In this document: positions 28,717-37,700 of the stretch, in pieces | How the letters are laid out: each line of letters opens with the position of its first letter | How positions within the stretch are numbered: the first letter of the stretch is position 1 | Assembly (NCBI RefSeq): GCF_016841685.1 | Contig: NZ_JAENYR010000002.1 | Location: 1-64,000, forward strand | Direction of reading: 5' to 3' | Length of the DNA: 64,000 nucleotides | Source: Thiohalomonas denitrificans | GTDB taxonomy: Bacteria; Pseudomonadota; Gammaproteobacteria; Thiohalomonadales; Thiohalomonadaceae | The notes under the pieces: generated by a model | The model's input: only the letters and a program-made list of their open reading frames with translations | What the model was told of the DNA's origin: nothing | Databases searched by the model: none | Position numbers and translations under genes: made by a program

Positions 28717-28812
28717 GACCTGGCAACTCCGCGATCATAGAATCCCGAAAGATCCCGTAGACCGGTAGCTTTGCGCCCCTGACTTTCGTCAGGTTTGCCT
28801 TTATCAGGCCTG
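28717..28812 (-). promoter_or_regulatory. c-di-GMP-I (GEMM) aptamer, second in the transcript
   Basis: Nearly identical to the third copy: AAAGGCAAACC, GACGAAAGTC tetraloop hairpin, GGCGCAAAGC, CCGGTCTA, then AGTTGCCAGGTC. Closing stem GGCCTG/CAGGTC. It is separated from its neighbours by linkers of only 7-8 nt, so the three aptamers form one compact array. Confidence 0.86.
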
Positions 28813-28819
28813 TCCCGGG

Positions 28820-28909
28820 ACCTGGTAACTCCGCTGCCTTAGAGTCGAAGCCCCTTAGGCCGGTGGCTTTGTGCCCCTGTCTTTCGACAGGTTTGCCTTT
28901 GTCAGGTCT
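28820..28909 (-). promoter_or_regulatory. c-di-GMP-I (GEMM) aptamer, first in the transcript
   Basis: The most divergent and most canonical copy: GACCTGACAAAGGCAAACC, CTGTCGAAAGACAG, GGCACAAAGCC, ACCGGCCTAA, then a second hairpin and GCGGAGTTACCAGGTC. The closing stem GACCTG/CAGGTC is perfect. It matches the experimentally known Vibrio GEMM core (GGCAAACC, GAAA loop, GCAAAGCC, CCGGCCTAA, GCGGGGTTACC) at all these points. Confidence 0.9.
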
Positions 28910-28917
28910 CGTTTACA

Positions 28918-28945
28918 GGTTTAGTCCATCGATGCCTGATGTCAA
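28918..28945 (-). promoter_or_regulatory. Promoter of the aptamer RNA
   Basis: On the minus strand, a perfect -35 TTGACA (28945-28940), a 16-bp spacer and a -10-like TAAACC (28923-28918) lie just before the first aptamer. The expected start, near 28911, falls at the 5' edge of the closing stem. Upstream of the -35 is an A/T tract (AAAAAAATTTTTAGAAATTT) that resembles an UP element. Confidence 0.6.
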
Positions 28946-29047
28946 AAATTTCTAAAAATTTTTTTGGGCCGGTTTTCAGAATTGGCAGACGCTGAGGGAG
29001 CAGCCCCCCGCTGCGGTTAAAAAGCTGCGGCGAACTATGTTTTTTAC

Positions 29048-30187
29048 ATGGAACCGAATTCCGATCGCAATGCAGAACTGAAGGCCCAATATGGAGCTTT
29101 ATCAGGTCCTTGGGCGGCACGCCTGGCGGTGGCGCTTCTGCTTGGGATGTTATTGCTGCTTACGTACCAGGTTGTTCAGGACTTTCTGGTGCCGCTTTTA
29201 TGGGCATTTATCCTGGCGTACGTGACATGGCCTCTCAATTGCCGCTTGCGGCGGATGGTGTCACGCCCCGGATTGGCCTCCTTTCTGATGACCCTGCTGC
29301 TGGCTGTGGTCATTATCGTCCCGGTACTCCTGGTGATTGCATCCCTGCAGGAAGAGGCACGGGATATCTTTCAGTGGATCCAGGACACCCTTTCGGGGGG
29401 CGCTGGTAAGCTCCCCGCCTGGCTCCTTTCGCTCCCGCTGGTCGGAAGGCCGATTGCGGATTTGGCCGATCAGGTCGCCCAAAACCCAAAAGTCGTCGAC
29501 GAGTGGTTGGCGGCCCAGGCACCGAATATCGCCGGAGGGGCTGCGGAAGCCGCCGGTGCGGTGGGACGCAATGCCATGAAATTCGGGATGGCGCTGCTTG
29601 CGGTGTTTTTCGTTTTTCGTGATGGCGAGGCGGTGACGGCGCAGTTTCGAAAGGGACTGCTGATTCTTTTGGGTCGCCAGTCGGATGTCTACTGGGTCGC
29701 GGCGGCTGAAATGACCCGGGCCGTGGTGTATGGGCTGGTGTTAACCGCCATCGCGCAGGGGGCCTTGGCGGGGCTCGGTTATTGGGTCGTCGGAGTGGAG
29801 GCCCCGGTACTGATTGGTGTCTTGACGGCGCTGGCGGCGCTGGTGCCCTTCGGTGCGCCGGTGGTTTGGGGCGCGGTTACCCTCTACCTGCTCTTTACCG
29901 CACAGCTGTGGGCGGGTCTGGTGCTATTGGCGTGGGGCGCACTGGCGGTGAGTTCGGTCGACAATCTGGTTCGGCCACTGGTAATCAGTGTGTCTGCTCA
30001 TATCCCGTTCCTGCTGGTGCTGTTCGGGGTCCTTGGTGGACTCAGTGCTTTCGGGCTGGTGGGGCTTTTCCTGGGGCCTATAGTGCTGTCGGTCCTGCTT
30101 GCCGTCTGGCGGCAATGGTTGGAGAGGCGTGGGACGCCTCAGGAGGGGCTGGGGACTTCGTCCAGGGGGACGGCATCAAATCAGTAG
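29048..30187 (+). CDS. AI-2E-family transporter (PerM/YdiK-like permease)
   Basis: 379 residues with about eight membrane helices in the usual pattern: two pairs near the N-terminus (25-50, 60-95), a soluble segment (about 100-180), then helices to about 355. VFFVFRDGEAV near 195 and the end GLVGLFLGPIVLSVLLAVWR are typical of the family, whose members export small molecules or act in stress tolerance. There is no clear ribosome-binding site before the ATG. It is divergent from the aptamer RNA, whose promoter region it shares. Confidence 0.88.
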   Translation: MEPNSDRNAELKAQYGALSGPWAARLAVALLLGMLLLLTYQVVQDFLVPLLWAFILAYVTWPLNCRLRRMVSRPGLASFLMTLLLAVVIIVPVLLVIASLQEEARDIFQWIQDTLSGGAGKLPAWLLSLPLVGRPIADLADQVAQNPKVVDEWLAAQAPNIAGGAAEAAGAVGRNAMKFGMALLAVFFVFRDGEAVTAQFRKGLLILLGRQSDVYWVAAAEMTRAVVYGLVLTAIAQGALAGLGYWVVGVEAPVLIGVLTALAALVPFGAPVVWGAVTLYLLFTAQLWAGLVLLAWGALAVSSVDNLVRPLVISVSAHIPFLLVLFGVLGGLSAFGLVGLFLGPIVLSVLLAVWRQWLERRGTPQEGLGTSSRGTASNQ

Positions 30188-30307
30188 CCCGCTCAGAGGC
30201 GTATGCCTGTCTGCTGGTTGATCCCGCACGGGATTCTAGTATCTGTGTGCTCTAAATAGCTGTTCCGAAATCGTGTCCAACACGCTCCTTCGGTGACATA
30301 CCGAGAT

Positions 30308-30368
30308 GCATGTAGGAGCGGCGGAAGCCGCGATTCGGCGTTAGCGAATTCCGCCGCTCCTACATGTA
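30308..30368. repeat. Palindromic extragenic repeat after the permease gene
   Basis: The arms catgtaggagcggcggaa and ttccgccgctcctacatg are perfect complements around a 20-odd base centre (gccgcgattcggcgttagcg). A typical gammaproteobacterial extragenic palindrome; it may act as a two-way transcription end between the convergent permease and pflA genes. Confidence 0.82.
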
Positions 30369-30388
30369 TGCCAATTTGGAACACCTAT

Positions 30389-31129
30389 TTAGGCGGCAAC
30401 CAGCTGGGGAACATCCCCCAGGTTGCGGGCGATGATATCAACCGCTCTGTCGACCTGTTTGGTGGTTGGGGACGCGACACCGCGCAGGGGATAACGCAGG
30501 CCCATGGCGGCGTACTTGTGAACACCGAAAGTATGGTAGGGGATAACCTCTACGCGCTTCAGGCTTCTGTAGCCGGAGAAATGGCGGGCCCACGCTTCCA
30601 GATACTCGGGCTGATCCGTCCAGCCGGGGACGAGGACATAGCGCAGCCAGAGCGGCTTTCCTGAGCGCTCGCGATAGTCTGCGTTGCGCAGGGTATTGCG
30701 ATTACCGATACCGGTAATCTTTCGGTGCCATGCGTTATCAATGTGCTTGACATCGAGGATCACCAGATCGGTCAGGTCATACAGCTGATTAACCGTCCGA
30801 GACCAGACACCTCCACTGGTATCGAGGGCGAGGTGAAAGTCTCGCTCTTTGGCGGCGGTGAAAAGTGTAATCAGTTCGTCGGCCTGCAGCGTGGGCTCTC
30901 CGCCCGAGACGGTCAGGCCACCGCTGTTTCTGAAATAGGAGCGCTGTTTCTCCAGCAGCGCCAAAACCTGTTCGGTGCTGTAAGGCGTCCCCTGATCCTT
31001 CGCACGACTTCGCGTATCGGGGTTGTGACAGTAGACGCAACGAAAGGCACAGCCCTGGAGAAAAAGCACCAGACGAATGCCCGGACCATCATGGGTCCCG
31101 AACGTCTCGACAGAGTGAACCTTCAGCAT
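30389..31129 (-). CDS. pflA: Pyruvate formate-lyase activating enzyme
   Basis: 246 residues. A radical SAM enzyme with the cluster motif CAFRCVYCHNPD (CxxxCxxC) near residue 28 and GGEPTLQ near residue 80. It uses S-adenosylmethionine to place the glycyl radical on PflB. It lies after pflB on the same strand with an 86-bp gap that holds a strong hairpin. Confidence 0.95.
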   Translation of the reverse strand: MLKVHSVETFGTHDGPGIRLVLFLQGCAFRCVYCHNPDTRSRAKDQGTPYSTEQVLALLEKQRSYFRNSGGLTVSGGEPTLQADELITLFTAAKERDFHLALDTSGGVWSRTVNQLYDLTDLVILDVKHIDNAWHRKITGIGNRNTLRNADYRERSGKPLWLRYVLVPGWTDQPEYLEAWARHFSGYRSLKRVEVIPYHTFGVHKYAAMGLRYPLRGVASPTTKQVDRAVDIIARNLGDVPQLVAA

Positions 31130-31164
31130 CGTACTCCTTCCTGAAATACCTCACTTCAGTTAAC

Positions 31165-31210
31165 CCCGGTGGAGGGGAGCGGGTGGGGTGCTCCGCTCCC
31201 CTCCACCGGG
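31165..31210 (-). other. 18-bp perfect hairpin between pflB and pflA
   Basis: The arms cccggtggaggggagcgg (31165-31182) and ccgctcccctccaccggg (31193-31210) pair fully with a 10-base loop, 5 bp after the pflB stop. There is no T run, so it more likely stabilises pflB mRNA or lowers pflA expression than fully ends transcription. Confidence 0.65.
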
Positions 31211-31215
31211 AGCCG

Positions 31216-33471
31216 TTACATTGACTCGTGGAATGTCCGGGCAATCACCTCCAACTGGTGTTGTCGGCTGAGCCGGGTGAAGTTAACGGCGTAGCCGGAT
31301 ACACGGATGGTCAGCTGTGAATACTCTTCCGGGTGTTCCATCGCCCTCATCAGTACGCTGCGGTCGAGTACGTTGACATTCAGGTGGTGGGCATTGCTTG
31401 CGAAGTAGCCGTCAAGCAGCGACACCAGGTTCTGTTCCCGTTCTTCGTCCATCATGCCAAGGGACCTCGGCACAATCGAGAAGGTATTGGAAACCCCGTC
31501 CCGCGCATCGTAGTAGTCCAGCTTGGCCACGGAGTTCAGTGAGGCAATGGCTCCGGAGCTGTCACGGCCATGCATCGGGTTGGCACCCGGTGCGAACGGT
31601 TCGCCCTGTTTGCGTCCGTCGGGCGTTGCTCCGGTCTTTTTGCCATACACCACATTGGAGGTGATGGTCAGCACCGACAGCGTCGGCGTGGCATCGCGGT
31701 AGATGTGGTGCTTGCCGAGTTCCCGGTTGAAGGACTGGACCAGCTTCCGGGCAATCGTGTCGACACGGTCATCGTCGTTGCCGTAGAGCGGGAATTCTCC
31801 CTCGGTTTGGAAATCGACGGTAAACCCCTCTTTATTGCGAATCGGTGTCACCTTGGCATACCGAATGGCCGACAGCGAATCAGCGGTTACGCTCAGGCCG
31901 GCGATCCCGAAGGCCATGTTGCGTTTTACCCGGCTGTCCATGAAGGCCATCATCGACCGCTCGTAATAATACCGGTCGTGCATGAAGTGAATGACGTTCA
32001 TCGTATTCACGTACGACTCGGCGATGTACGCCATGGTCTGCTCAAAGCGGCAGCGCACCTCCTCATAGTCGAGCGGGCCTTCCGGCAGTGGCTCTATGCC
32101 GGGGACGATGGGCATTCCGCTAAGTTCGTCGCGCCCTTCATTCAGGGCCAGCAGCAGTGCCTTGGCCAGATTGCAGCGCGCGCCGAAGAATTGCATCTCC
32201 CTGCCCGTTTCCATCATCGATACGCAGCAGGCCAGGCAGTAATCGTCGCATTGGCCGGCTTCGCTCATCAGCGCGTCATTTTCGTATTGCACAGAGGAGG
32301 TGTCGATGGAGACCCGGGCGCAGAAGCGCTTGAAGTTCTCCGGCAGTTTCTCATTCCAGAGCACCGTCAGGTTGGGCTCCGGCGCGGCGCCGAGATTGTA
32401 GAGCGTATGCAGGAAGCGGAAGCTGGTCCTGGTGATCTTGTGCCGGCCGTCGCGGAATACACCGCCGATGGATTCGGTGACCCAGGTAGGGTCGCCTGCG
32501 AACAACTGGTTGTATTCGCCCATGCGCAGATGCCGGATCAGTCGCAGCTTCATGATGAACTGGTCAACCAGTTCTTGCGCCTGCTGCTCCGTGAGATTGC
32601 CGCTCCTCAGATCATCTTCGATATAGATGTCGAAGAAGCTGCTTACGTTGCCCAGGCTCATGGCGGCGCCATCCTGCTCCTTTACGGCGGCGAGGTAGGC
32701 GAAGTAAGTCCACTGGATCGCCTCACGGGCATTTCGGGCCGGCTGGCCCACATCGAAGCCGTAGGAGGCGGCCATCTCCTTGACCATCTCCAGTGCCTTG
32801 ATCTGTTCGGCTACCTCTTCACGCAGGCGGATCAGTTCGTCGGTCATGGTGCCGACCAGATGCTTGCGATCGGCGTGCTTGGCAGCGATCAACCGGTCGG
32901 CGCCATAGAGAGCAAGACGACGGTAATCGCCGATGATGCGGCCGCGCGCATAGTTATCAGGCAGCCCGGTAATGATCCCGCTTTTGCGAAGTGTTTTGTT
33001 GTCGTCGGTATAGGCATCAAAGACCCCGTCATTGTGGGTCTTGCGATAGTTGCGGCACAGATCGACAACGCTCTGATCGAGCTCGTAGCCGGCCTGCTCA
33101 CAAGCCTTCTGCACCACTCGCCAGCCGCCGAAGGGCTTGATGGAGCGTTTGAGCGGGGCGTCGGTCTGCAGACCTACAATCCGTTCCCGAGCCTTGTCGA
33201 TATAACCCGGTGCATGACTGGTGATGGTGGAAATCGTCTTCGTATCGATATCGAGGACACCACCCTTGTCCTGCTCCTGCTTGAGAAGGAAGCGACACTG
33301 CTCCCAAAGCACCTTGGTGGCTGTGGTCGGCCCGGTCAAAAAGGAGGCATCACCATCATACGGTGTGATGTTGGTGTAGATGAAATCTCGAACGTTTACC
33401 TCTTCCTGCCATAAACCCTCGGCAAAACGGGGGCGTTCGGCATTGAAAATTCTGTCAGCTTGTGCTGCCAT
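31216..33471 (-). CDS. pflB: Formate C-acetyltransferase (pyruvate formate-lyase)
   Basis: 751 residues from the ATG at 33471. CLACCVSMM carries the adjacent catalytic cysteines, and RVSGYAVNF near the C-terminus carries the glycyl-radical glycine. It converts pyruvate and CoA to acetyl-CoA and formate without oxygen. A GTG four codons upstream (33483) is also open, but AGGTGA is well placed for 33471. No clear FNR or ArcA site was seen in the 270 bp upstream. Confidence 0.95.
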   Translation of the reverse strand: MAAQADRIFNAERPRFAEGLWQEEVNVRDFIYTNITPYDGDASFLTGPTTATKVLWEQCRFLLKQEQDKGGVLDIDTKTISTITSHAPGYIDKARERIVGLQTDAPLKRSIKPFGGWRVVQKACEQAGYELDQSVVDLCRNYRKTHNDGVFDAYTDDNKTLRKSGIITGLPDNYARGRIIGDYRRLALYGADRLIAAKHADRKHLVGTMTDELIRLREEVAEQIKALEMVKEMAASYGFDVGQPARNAREAIQWTYFAYLAAVKEQDGAAMSLGNVSSFFDIYIEDDLRSGNLTEQQAQELVDQFIMKLRLIRHLRMGEYNQLFAGDPTWVTESIGGVFRDGRHKITRTSFRFLHTLYNLGAAPEPNLTVLWNEKLPENFKRFCARVSIDTSSVQYENDALMSEAGQCDDYCLACCVSMMETGREMQFFGARCNLAKALLLALNEGRDELSGMPIVPGIEPLPEGPLDYEEVRCRFEQTMAYIAESYVNTMNVIHFMHDRYYYERSMMAFMDSRVKRNMAFGIAGLSVTADSLSAIRYAKVTPIRNKEGFTVDFQTEGEFPLYGNDDDRVDTIARKLVQSFNRELGKHHIYRDATPTLSVLTITSNVVYGKKTGATPDGRKQGEPFAPGANPMHGRDSSGAIASLNSVAKLDYYDARDGVSNTFSIVPRSLGMMDEEREQNLVSLLDGYFASNAHHLNVNVLDRSVLMRAMEHPEEYSQLTIRVSGYAVNFTRLSRQHQLEVIARTFHESM

Positions 33472-33752
33472 TTCCCGGCTCACCTGTTGTCAGTGGAACA
33501 CTGATAGCGACGATGTCCTTGTACAGAGTCGGAAGCTGTTTCCGAGCCTGGTGGGACACTTTTCCGTCACTCAGTAGGACTGTTGGAATTGGTATAGGTT
33601 GCGCCGGGAAAACCGAAAAATCGCCCTTCGCCTTTTCCGATTGAAAGCGGAAGGAGATGGTGGGAGCGGAGGAGTTAAAAGTGGGCGTGGAGCCGCTCGG
33701 TTGAGTGCGGCCCCACCGTTTGAAATGGTGAACGCTCAAACCCCCTATCGCA

Positions 33753-34172
33753 TTAGCGCCGGTTGCGGACTTCCTCCAGCGACTTGCAGTCGATGCAAAG
33801 AGTGGCAACCGGACGGACGTTGAGCCGCTTGAGTCCGATCTCGAGCCCGCACGCCTCGCAGTAGCCGTATTCACCCTTGTCCAGGCGTCGGAGAGCCGCC
33901 TCGATTTCGTGCAACTGATTCCGCTGTCGATTGATTTCCTGAAGTTCCATTTCCGTTTCGGCCTCCCTGGAGGCCTGGTCGCCTTCATCGGGGAGGGCTT
34001 CGGGATGGTGTTTGGGTTCCTCCAGGGCGCGCTCGAGATGTGCGCGGACCTCGTCCCGCTGCCGGATCAACTGCTCCCTGAAGCGGGCCAGCATTTCTTC
34101 GTCCATATAGCTCTCCGCTCCGGCCTCGGTCGAGGTTTCCGTTGGGGCGGTTTTACTCACTTTCCGGTCCAT
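33753..34172 (-). CDS. dksA: DksA-family RNA polymerase-binding transcription factor
   Basis: 139 residues. A coiled coil with PDEGDQAS at its tip (the acidic D-x-A motif of DksA), then a C4 zinc finger CEACG and CIDC with GLKRLNVRPVATL between. DksA works with ppGpp to change transcription, including rRNA and amino acid genes. The start at 34172 (MDRKVSKT) gives the normal family length; the open frame upstream to 34409 is unlikely to be coding. Confidence 0.93.
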   Translation of the reverse strand: MDRKVSKTAPTETSTEAGAESYMDEEMLARFREQLIRQRDEVRAHLERALEEPKHHPEALPDEGDQASREAETEMELQEINRQRNQLHEIEAALRRLDKGEYGYCEACGLEIGLKRLNVRPVATLCIDCKSLEEVRNRR

Positions 34173-34422
34173 GCGTTTTCGCCTTTGTTTCGAGCTTGAG
34201 ACAGCAAATGTAGAAGGCCAAACGGGAATCGGCCACAGCGGGTGCACTGTTTTGTAAACGGGCTCAGGTAATCGTAGCCAGCATGGCGGAGAGTGGGGGT
34301 CAAATTTTTGCGAGTTCTTGCATAGCGCATCACCCGTGTACGGTTTCTTGCAGAGCAGACGAGGGTCGTTCGCCGCCGTTATTTCCGTTCGTCTCTCCGG
34401 GATATCCAAAGCAAATGGGGCA

Positions 34423-34452
34423 TTGCTACCCGCGCTGAAGTTATCCTATAAT
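34423..34452 (+). promoter_or_regulatory. Promoter of the third tRNA-Ala
   Basis: A -10 TATAAT (34447-34452) with a -35-like TTGCTA (34423-34428) and an 18-bp spacer, 12 bp before tRNA-Ala copy 3. Confidence 0.7.
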
Positions 34453-34464
34453 GCGCGCCCTTTC

Positions 34465-34540
34465 GGGGCTATAGCTCAGCTGGGAGAGCGCCTGCATGGC
34501 ATGCAGGAGGTCGGCGGTTCGATCCCGCCTAGCTCCACCA
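34465..34540 (+). tRNA. tRNA-Ala(GGC), copy 3
   Basis: 76 nt, same sequence as copies 1 and 2, with encoded CCA. The same upstream ctttcgg stretch is shared, so the duplication includes a few flanking bases. Confidence 0.95.
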
Positions 34541-34546
34541 AACAGT

Positions 34547-34622
34547 GTCCCCACCGTCGAGAGGTCCGGGACACCGCCCTTTCACGGCGGTGACAGGGGT
34601 TCGACTCCCCTTGAGGACGCTA
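34547..34622 (+). pseudogene. Decayed tRNA-Glu(TTC)
   Basis: Exactly 76 nt and clearly a copy of the tRNA-Glu genes at 27872 and 28342. The anticodon arm (CCGCC-CTTTCAC-GGCGG) and T arm are kept. The D arm is changed (ccgtcgagaggtccggg), the acceptor stem has an A mismatch (TGAGGAC), and the 3' end reads GCTA in place of GCCA. Probably non-functional or needing CCA repair. Confidence 0.75.
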
Positions 34623-34627
34623 ATCCG

Positions 34628-34664
34628 AAAAGCTCCGGCTCCTTTCCGGAGCCGGAGCTTTTTT
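34628..34664 (+). terminator. Terminator of the third tRNA locus
   Basis: A 12-bp stem agctccggctcc/ggagccggagct with a 5-base loop and a six-base T run. It also carries an A run on its left, so it may stop transcription from both sides, including the SNF2 gene. Confidence 0.9.
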
Positions 34665-34760
34665 GATTTTACTGCCGGAAGCGGCCCCTTTGGTGATTCG
34701 CCTCCGCTTGGTGGCGGGAGTTGAGCGACTCAACGTGGATGGGTACTCGAAAGTCGGGGG

Positions 34761-37700
34761 TTATCCGAGCGGCTCGAACAGCGCTTCAAGATCGTTTGCA
34801 TCAAGGGTTTTCGGACCGGTGGCGCTGAACAGGGACTCGACCAGTCCGCGTTTCTCTTCCTGCATCCGGACGATCTTCTCTTCCACGCTGCCTTCGGTGA
34901 TGAGTCGGTAGACGAAGACCTTGTTCTGTTGGCCGATGCGGTGCGCGCGATCGGTGGCTTGGTCCTCCACTGCGGGGTTCCACCATGGATCGTAGTGAAT
35001 GACCGTGTCGGCAGCGGTGAGATTGAGACCGGTGCCGCCGGCTTTCAGGCTGATCAGGAACAACGGGATTTCACCGCTCTGAAAGCGCTCGACCGGTGTT
35101 TGCCGATCGCGGGTTTTCCCGGTGAGTTTGACATAAGGGATCTTGCGTTTCTCCAGCTCCTCCTCGATTAACGCAAGCATGCTGGTGAATTGCGAGAAGA
35201 GCAGGACACGGCGGCCTTCCTCGAGCATTTCCGGCAGAAGTTCCATTAGCATCCGTAGCTTCGCCGACCCGGTACGGCCTGGGCGTGTACCCTTCAGCAG
35301 GCGCGGATCGCAGCAGACCTGACGCAGCTTGAGGAGGGCATCCAGCACGACGATGCGGCTGCGATCCAACCCCTGTTCGGACAGCGCCTCGCGCACCTTG
35401 CCGTGCATCGCCAGACGCACCGTTTCGTAAAGGTCCCTTTGTGTGCCTTCGAGGGCCACGGTGCGGAGGATTTCGCTCTTGGGCGGCAACTCGGGAGCCA
35501 CTTCGACCTTGGTGCGTCGCAGGAAGAAGGGGCGTATGCGCCGCTCCAGGGCGGCGCGGCGCTCGTCATCGCCCTGGCGCTCTATGGCATTGCGGAACAG
35601 ACGGCGGAACTGGCGTTCGTTACCGAGCAGTCCGGGCAACAAGAAGTCGAATACGCTCCATAGCTCACCCAGATGATTTTCCATGGGCGTGCCGGTGAGG
35701 CAGAGTCGGTGGCGGGCGGATAGCTCACGCACATGGTGACTGACCTTGGCACGGGGATTCTTGATCGCCTGCGCTTCGTCGAGGATCAACAGGTGGAACT
35801 GGTGTTCGCCGAGGGCGTCGATGTCGCGTCCAACCAGCGGGTAGGTGGTCAGTACCAGATCGGAGTCCTCGATGTCGGAAAACCGGTCCAGGCGGTCCGG
35901 GCCGTGCAGGGTCAATACCTTGAGGGTCGGGGCGAACCGGGCCGCCTCCGCGCGCCAGTTGAACATGAGACTGGTGGGGGCGACGACCAGGGCGGGACGG
36001 TCAAGCCGACCGCTCTCCTTTTCGACCATCAGGTGTGCAAGGGTCTGCACGGTCTTGCCAAGACCCATATCGTCGGCAAGGATGCCGCCCAGGCCGAATT
36101 CGCGCAGGAACTGTAGCCAGTCGAGGCCCGTCTGCTGATAGTGGCGCAGTGAAGCCTTGAAACCGATGGGCGGCGGGACTTCGGTGATGCCCGAGAAGGC
36201 GTGTAGCCGCTGGCCGAGCCGGCGTAATTCGTCGCCGCCCGACCAGTTCCAGTCGTTCCGTTCGAGCAGCGGCAGTTCGCCGGCCCGCACGGCGGGCAGC
36301 GACAGGCGACCCTCTTTGAGCCGAACCTCCGGGTCGAACAGTTCGACCAGGATGGTCAGGATGCCCTTCAGCCGTGCTATCGGCAGGTAAGCGATGCGCC
36401 GGTTGTCCAGGCGAATGGGCAGGCCTTCGTCATCAGGAAACTCCTCCAGCAGACCGGAGAGGGCGCCCGCAGGGATCTGTTCGATCCACTCCAGCAGCAT
36501 CGGCAGCAGCGAGATGCGTTCGCCATTGATCTCGATCCCGAGTTCCAGATCGAACCACTGACGGCCCGATTCTTCGATATCGCCGTACCAGGCGTCTGGC
36601 GTCACCGCCCGGTAATTGAAATCGTCGCCGATGCTGATGCGCCACCCTTCGGCCTCCAGCGCCGGCAAGTCCGCTTGTAGCGCAAGCCACGATTCCAATT
36701 CCTCAGCGCGGTGCGGTGGTACCCAGGCGCTGCTGTCATCGGGAGCGGCGCTTAACCCCTCGAATGCGAACAGCGGATGGAGTCCACGGTCGCGCAGGCG
36801 CAGCGCGGCATGCTCTTCAAATTCATGGTCCCGATCGAGACGCACGATTTCCTCACCCGAAACCACCTGTTCGGTGCCTTCGCCGGGCCACGACACCACG
36901 TGGCCGTCGTAATCAAAGCTGAGCCGCGCAGCGGGCACTCTGTGGGTGCCCTCGTAGTCCGCCACCTCGGCGCTGTAGAGGTGCAGTACGGGGATGGGTT
37001 GAGTGGGCGGCAGCCGGTGTACGGTCAGACGTTGGGGCCGCGCAAAAGGGACATCGGCGAAGCGCCGCTCCCAGTCATCCAGGACATCGTCGACCTCATC
37101 GGCAGTGATGAATGGTCGAGTTACCAGTTCGGCCAGCAGCGGTTCGGGCAGGTTGCTCGTCAGTGGGCCGGCGGTATGGTTTACCGGATCGATATACCAC
37201 GGGGGAGTGAGCGCAGGCGCCACCAGTGGTATTCCGTCTGCATTCAGTATTAGCTGCTGCCGGCCGTCCGACATCAACTCCCAGCCGGCCTCGGCCCGGC
37301 ACAGATCGCCAGGTCGCAAAACGGGATTGGCGACATGCACCCAATGGCAGCGGCCGGAAGCGATCATCCGCTCGAGGAGGGGTACCGCGCCGGGCGGGAT
37401 TGGAACCCCCTCGGGAAATTCCGAGACGTTGTGGGCGGGAATGAGATTCCGCAAAATGGCGATATCCGACTTCAACAGATAACGGGGCGGAAACGGCTCC
37501 CACACGCGGCTTGGTCGGAAAAGAGAGAGGTTGCCATATGCGCCGCTTTTGGTGAGGCGTGTTCGAAACGGTTGCATGAGCAGGGTATTGGTCGCGGGCG
37601 CGAGATGGAGCAGATACAGGAGCCGGTTGTCGACCTCCGGAGGATAGCTCTCCTCTTCGCCCGCATCAGGCAATGCGTAGCGGTCCGCGCGGGCAGGGGT

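Noticed and set aside
31570-33414. 614-codon plus-strand ORF opposite pflB
   Set aside because: It is a shadow of a long high-GC gene; pflB on the other strand has all catalytic motifs.
33484-33752. FNR or ArcA box upstream of pflB
   Set aside because: No TTGAT-N4-ATCAA-like sequence was found in this 270-bp stretch.
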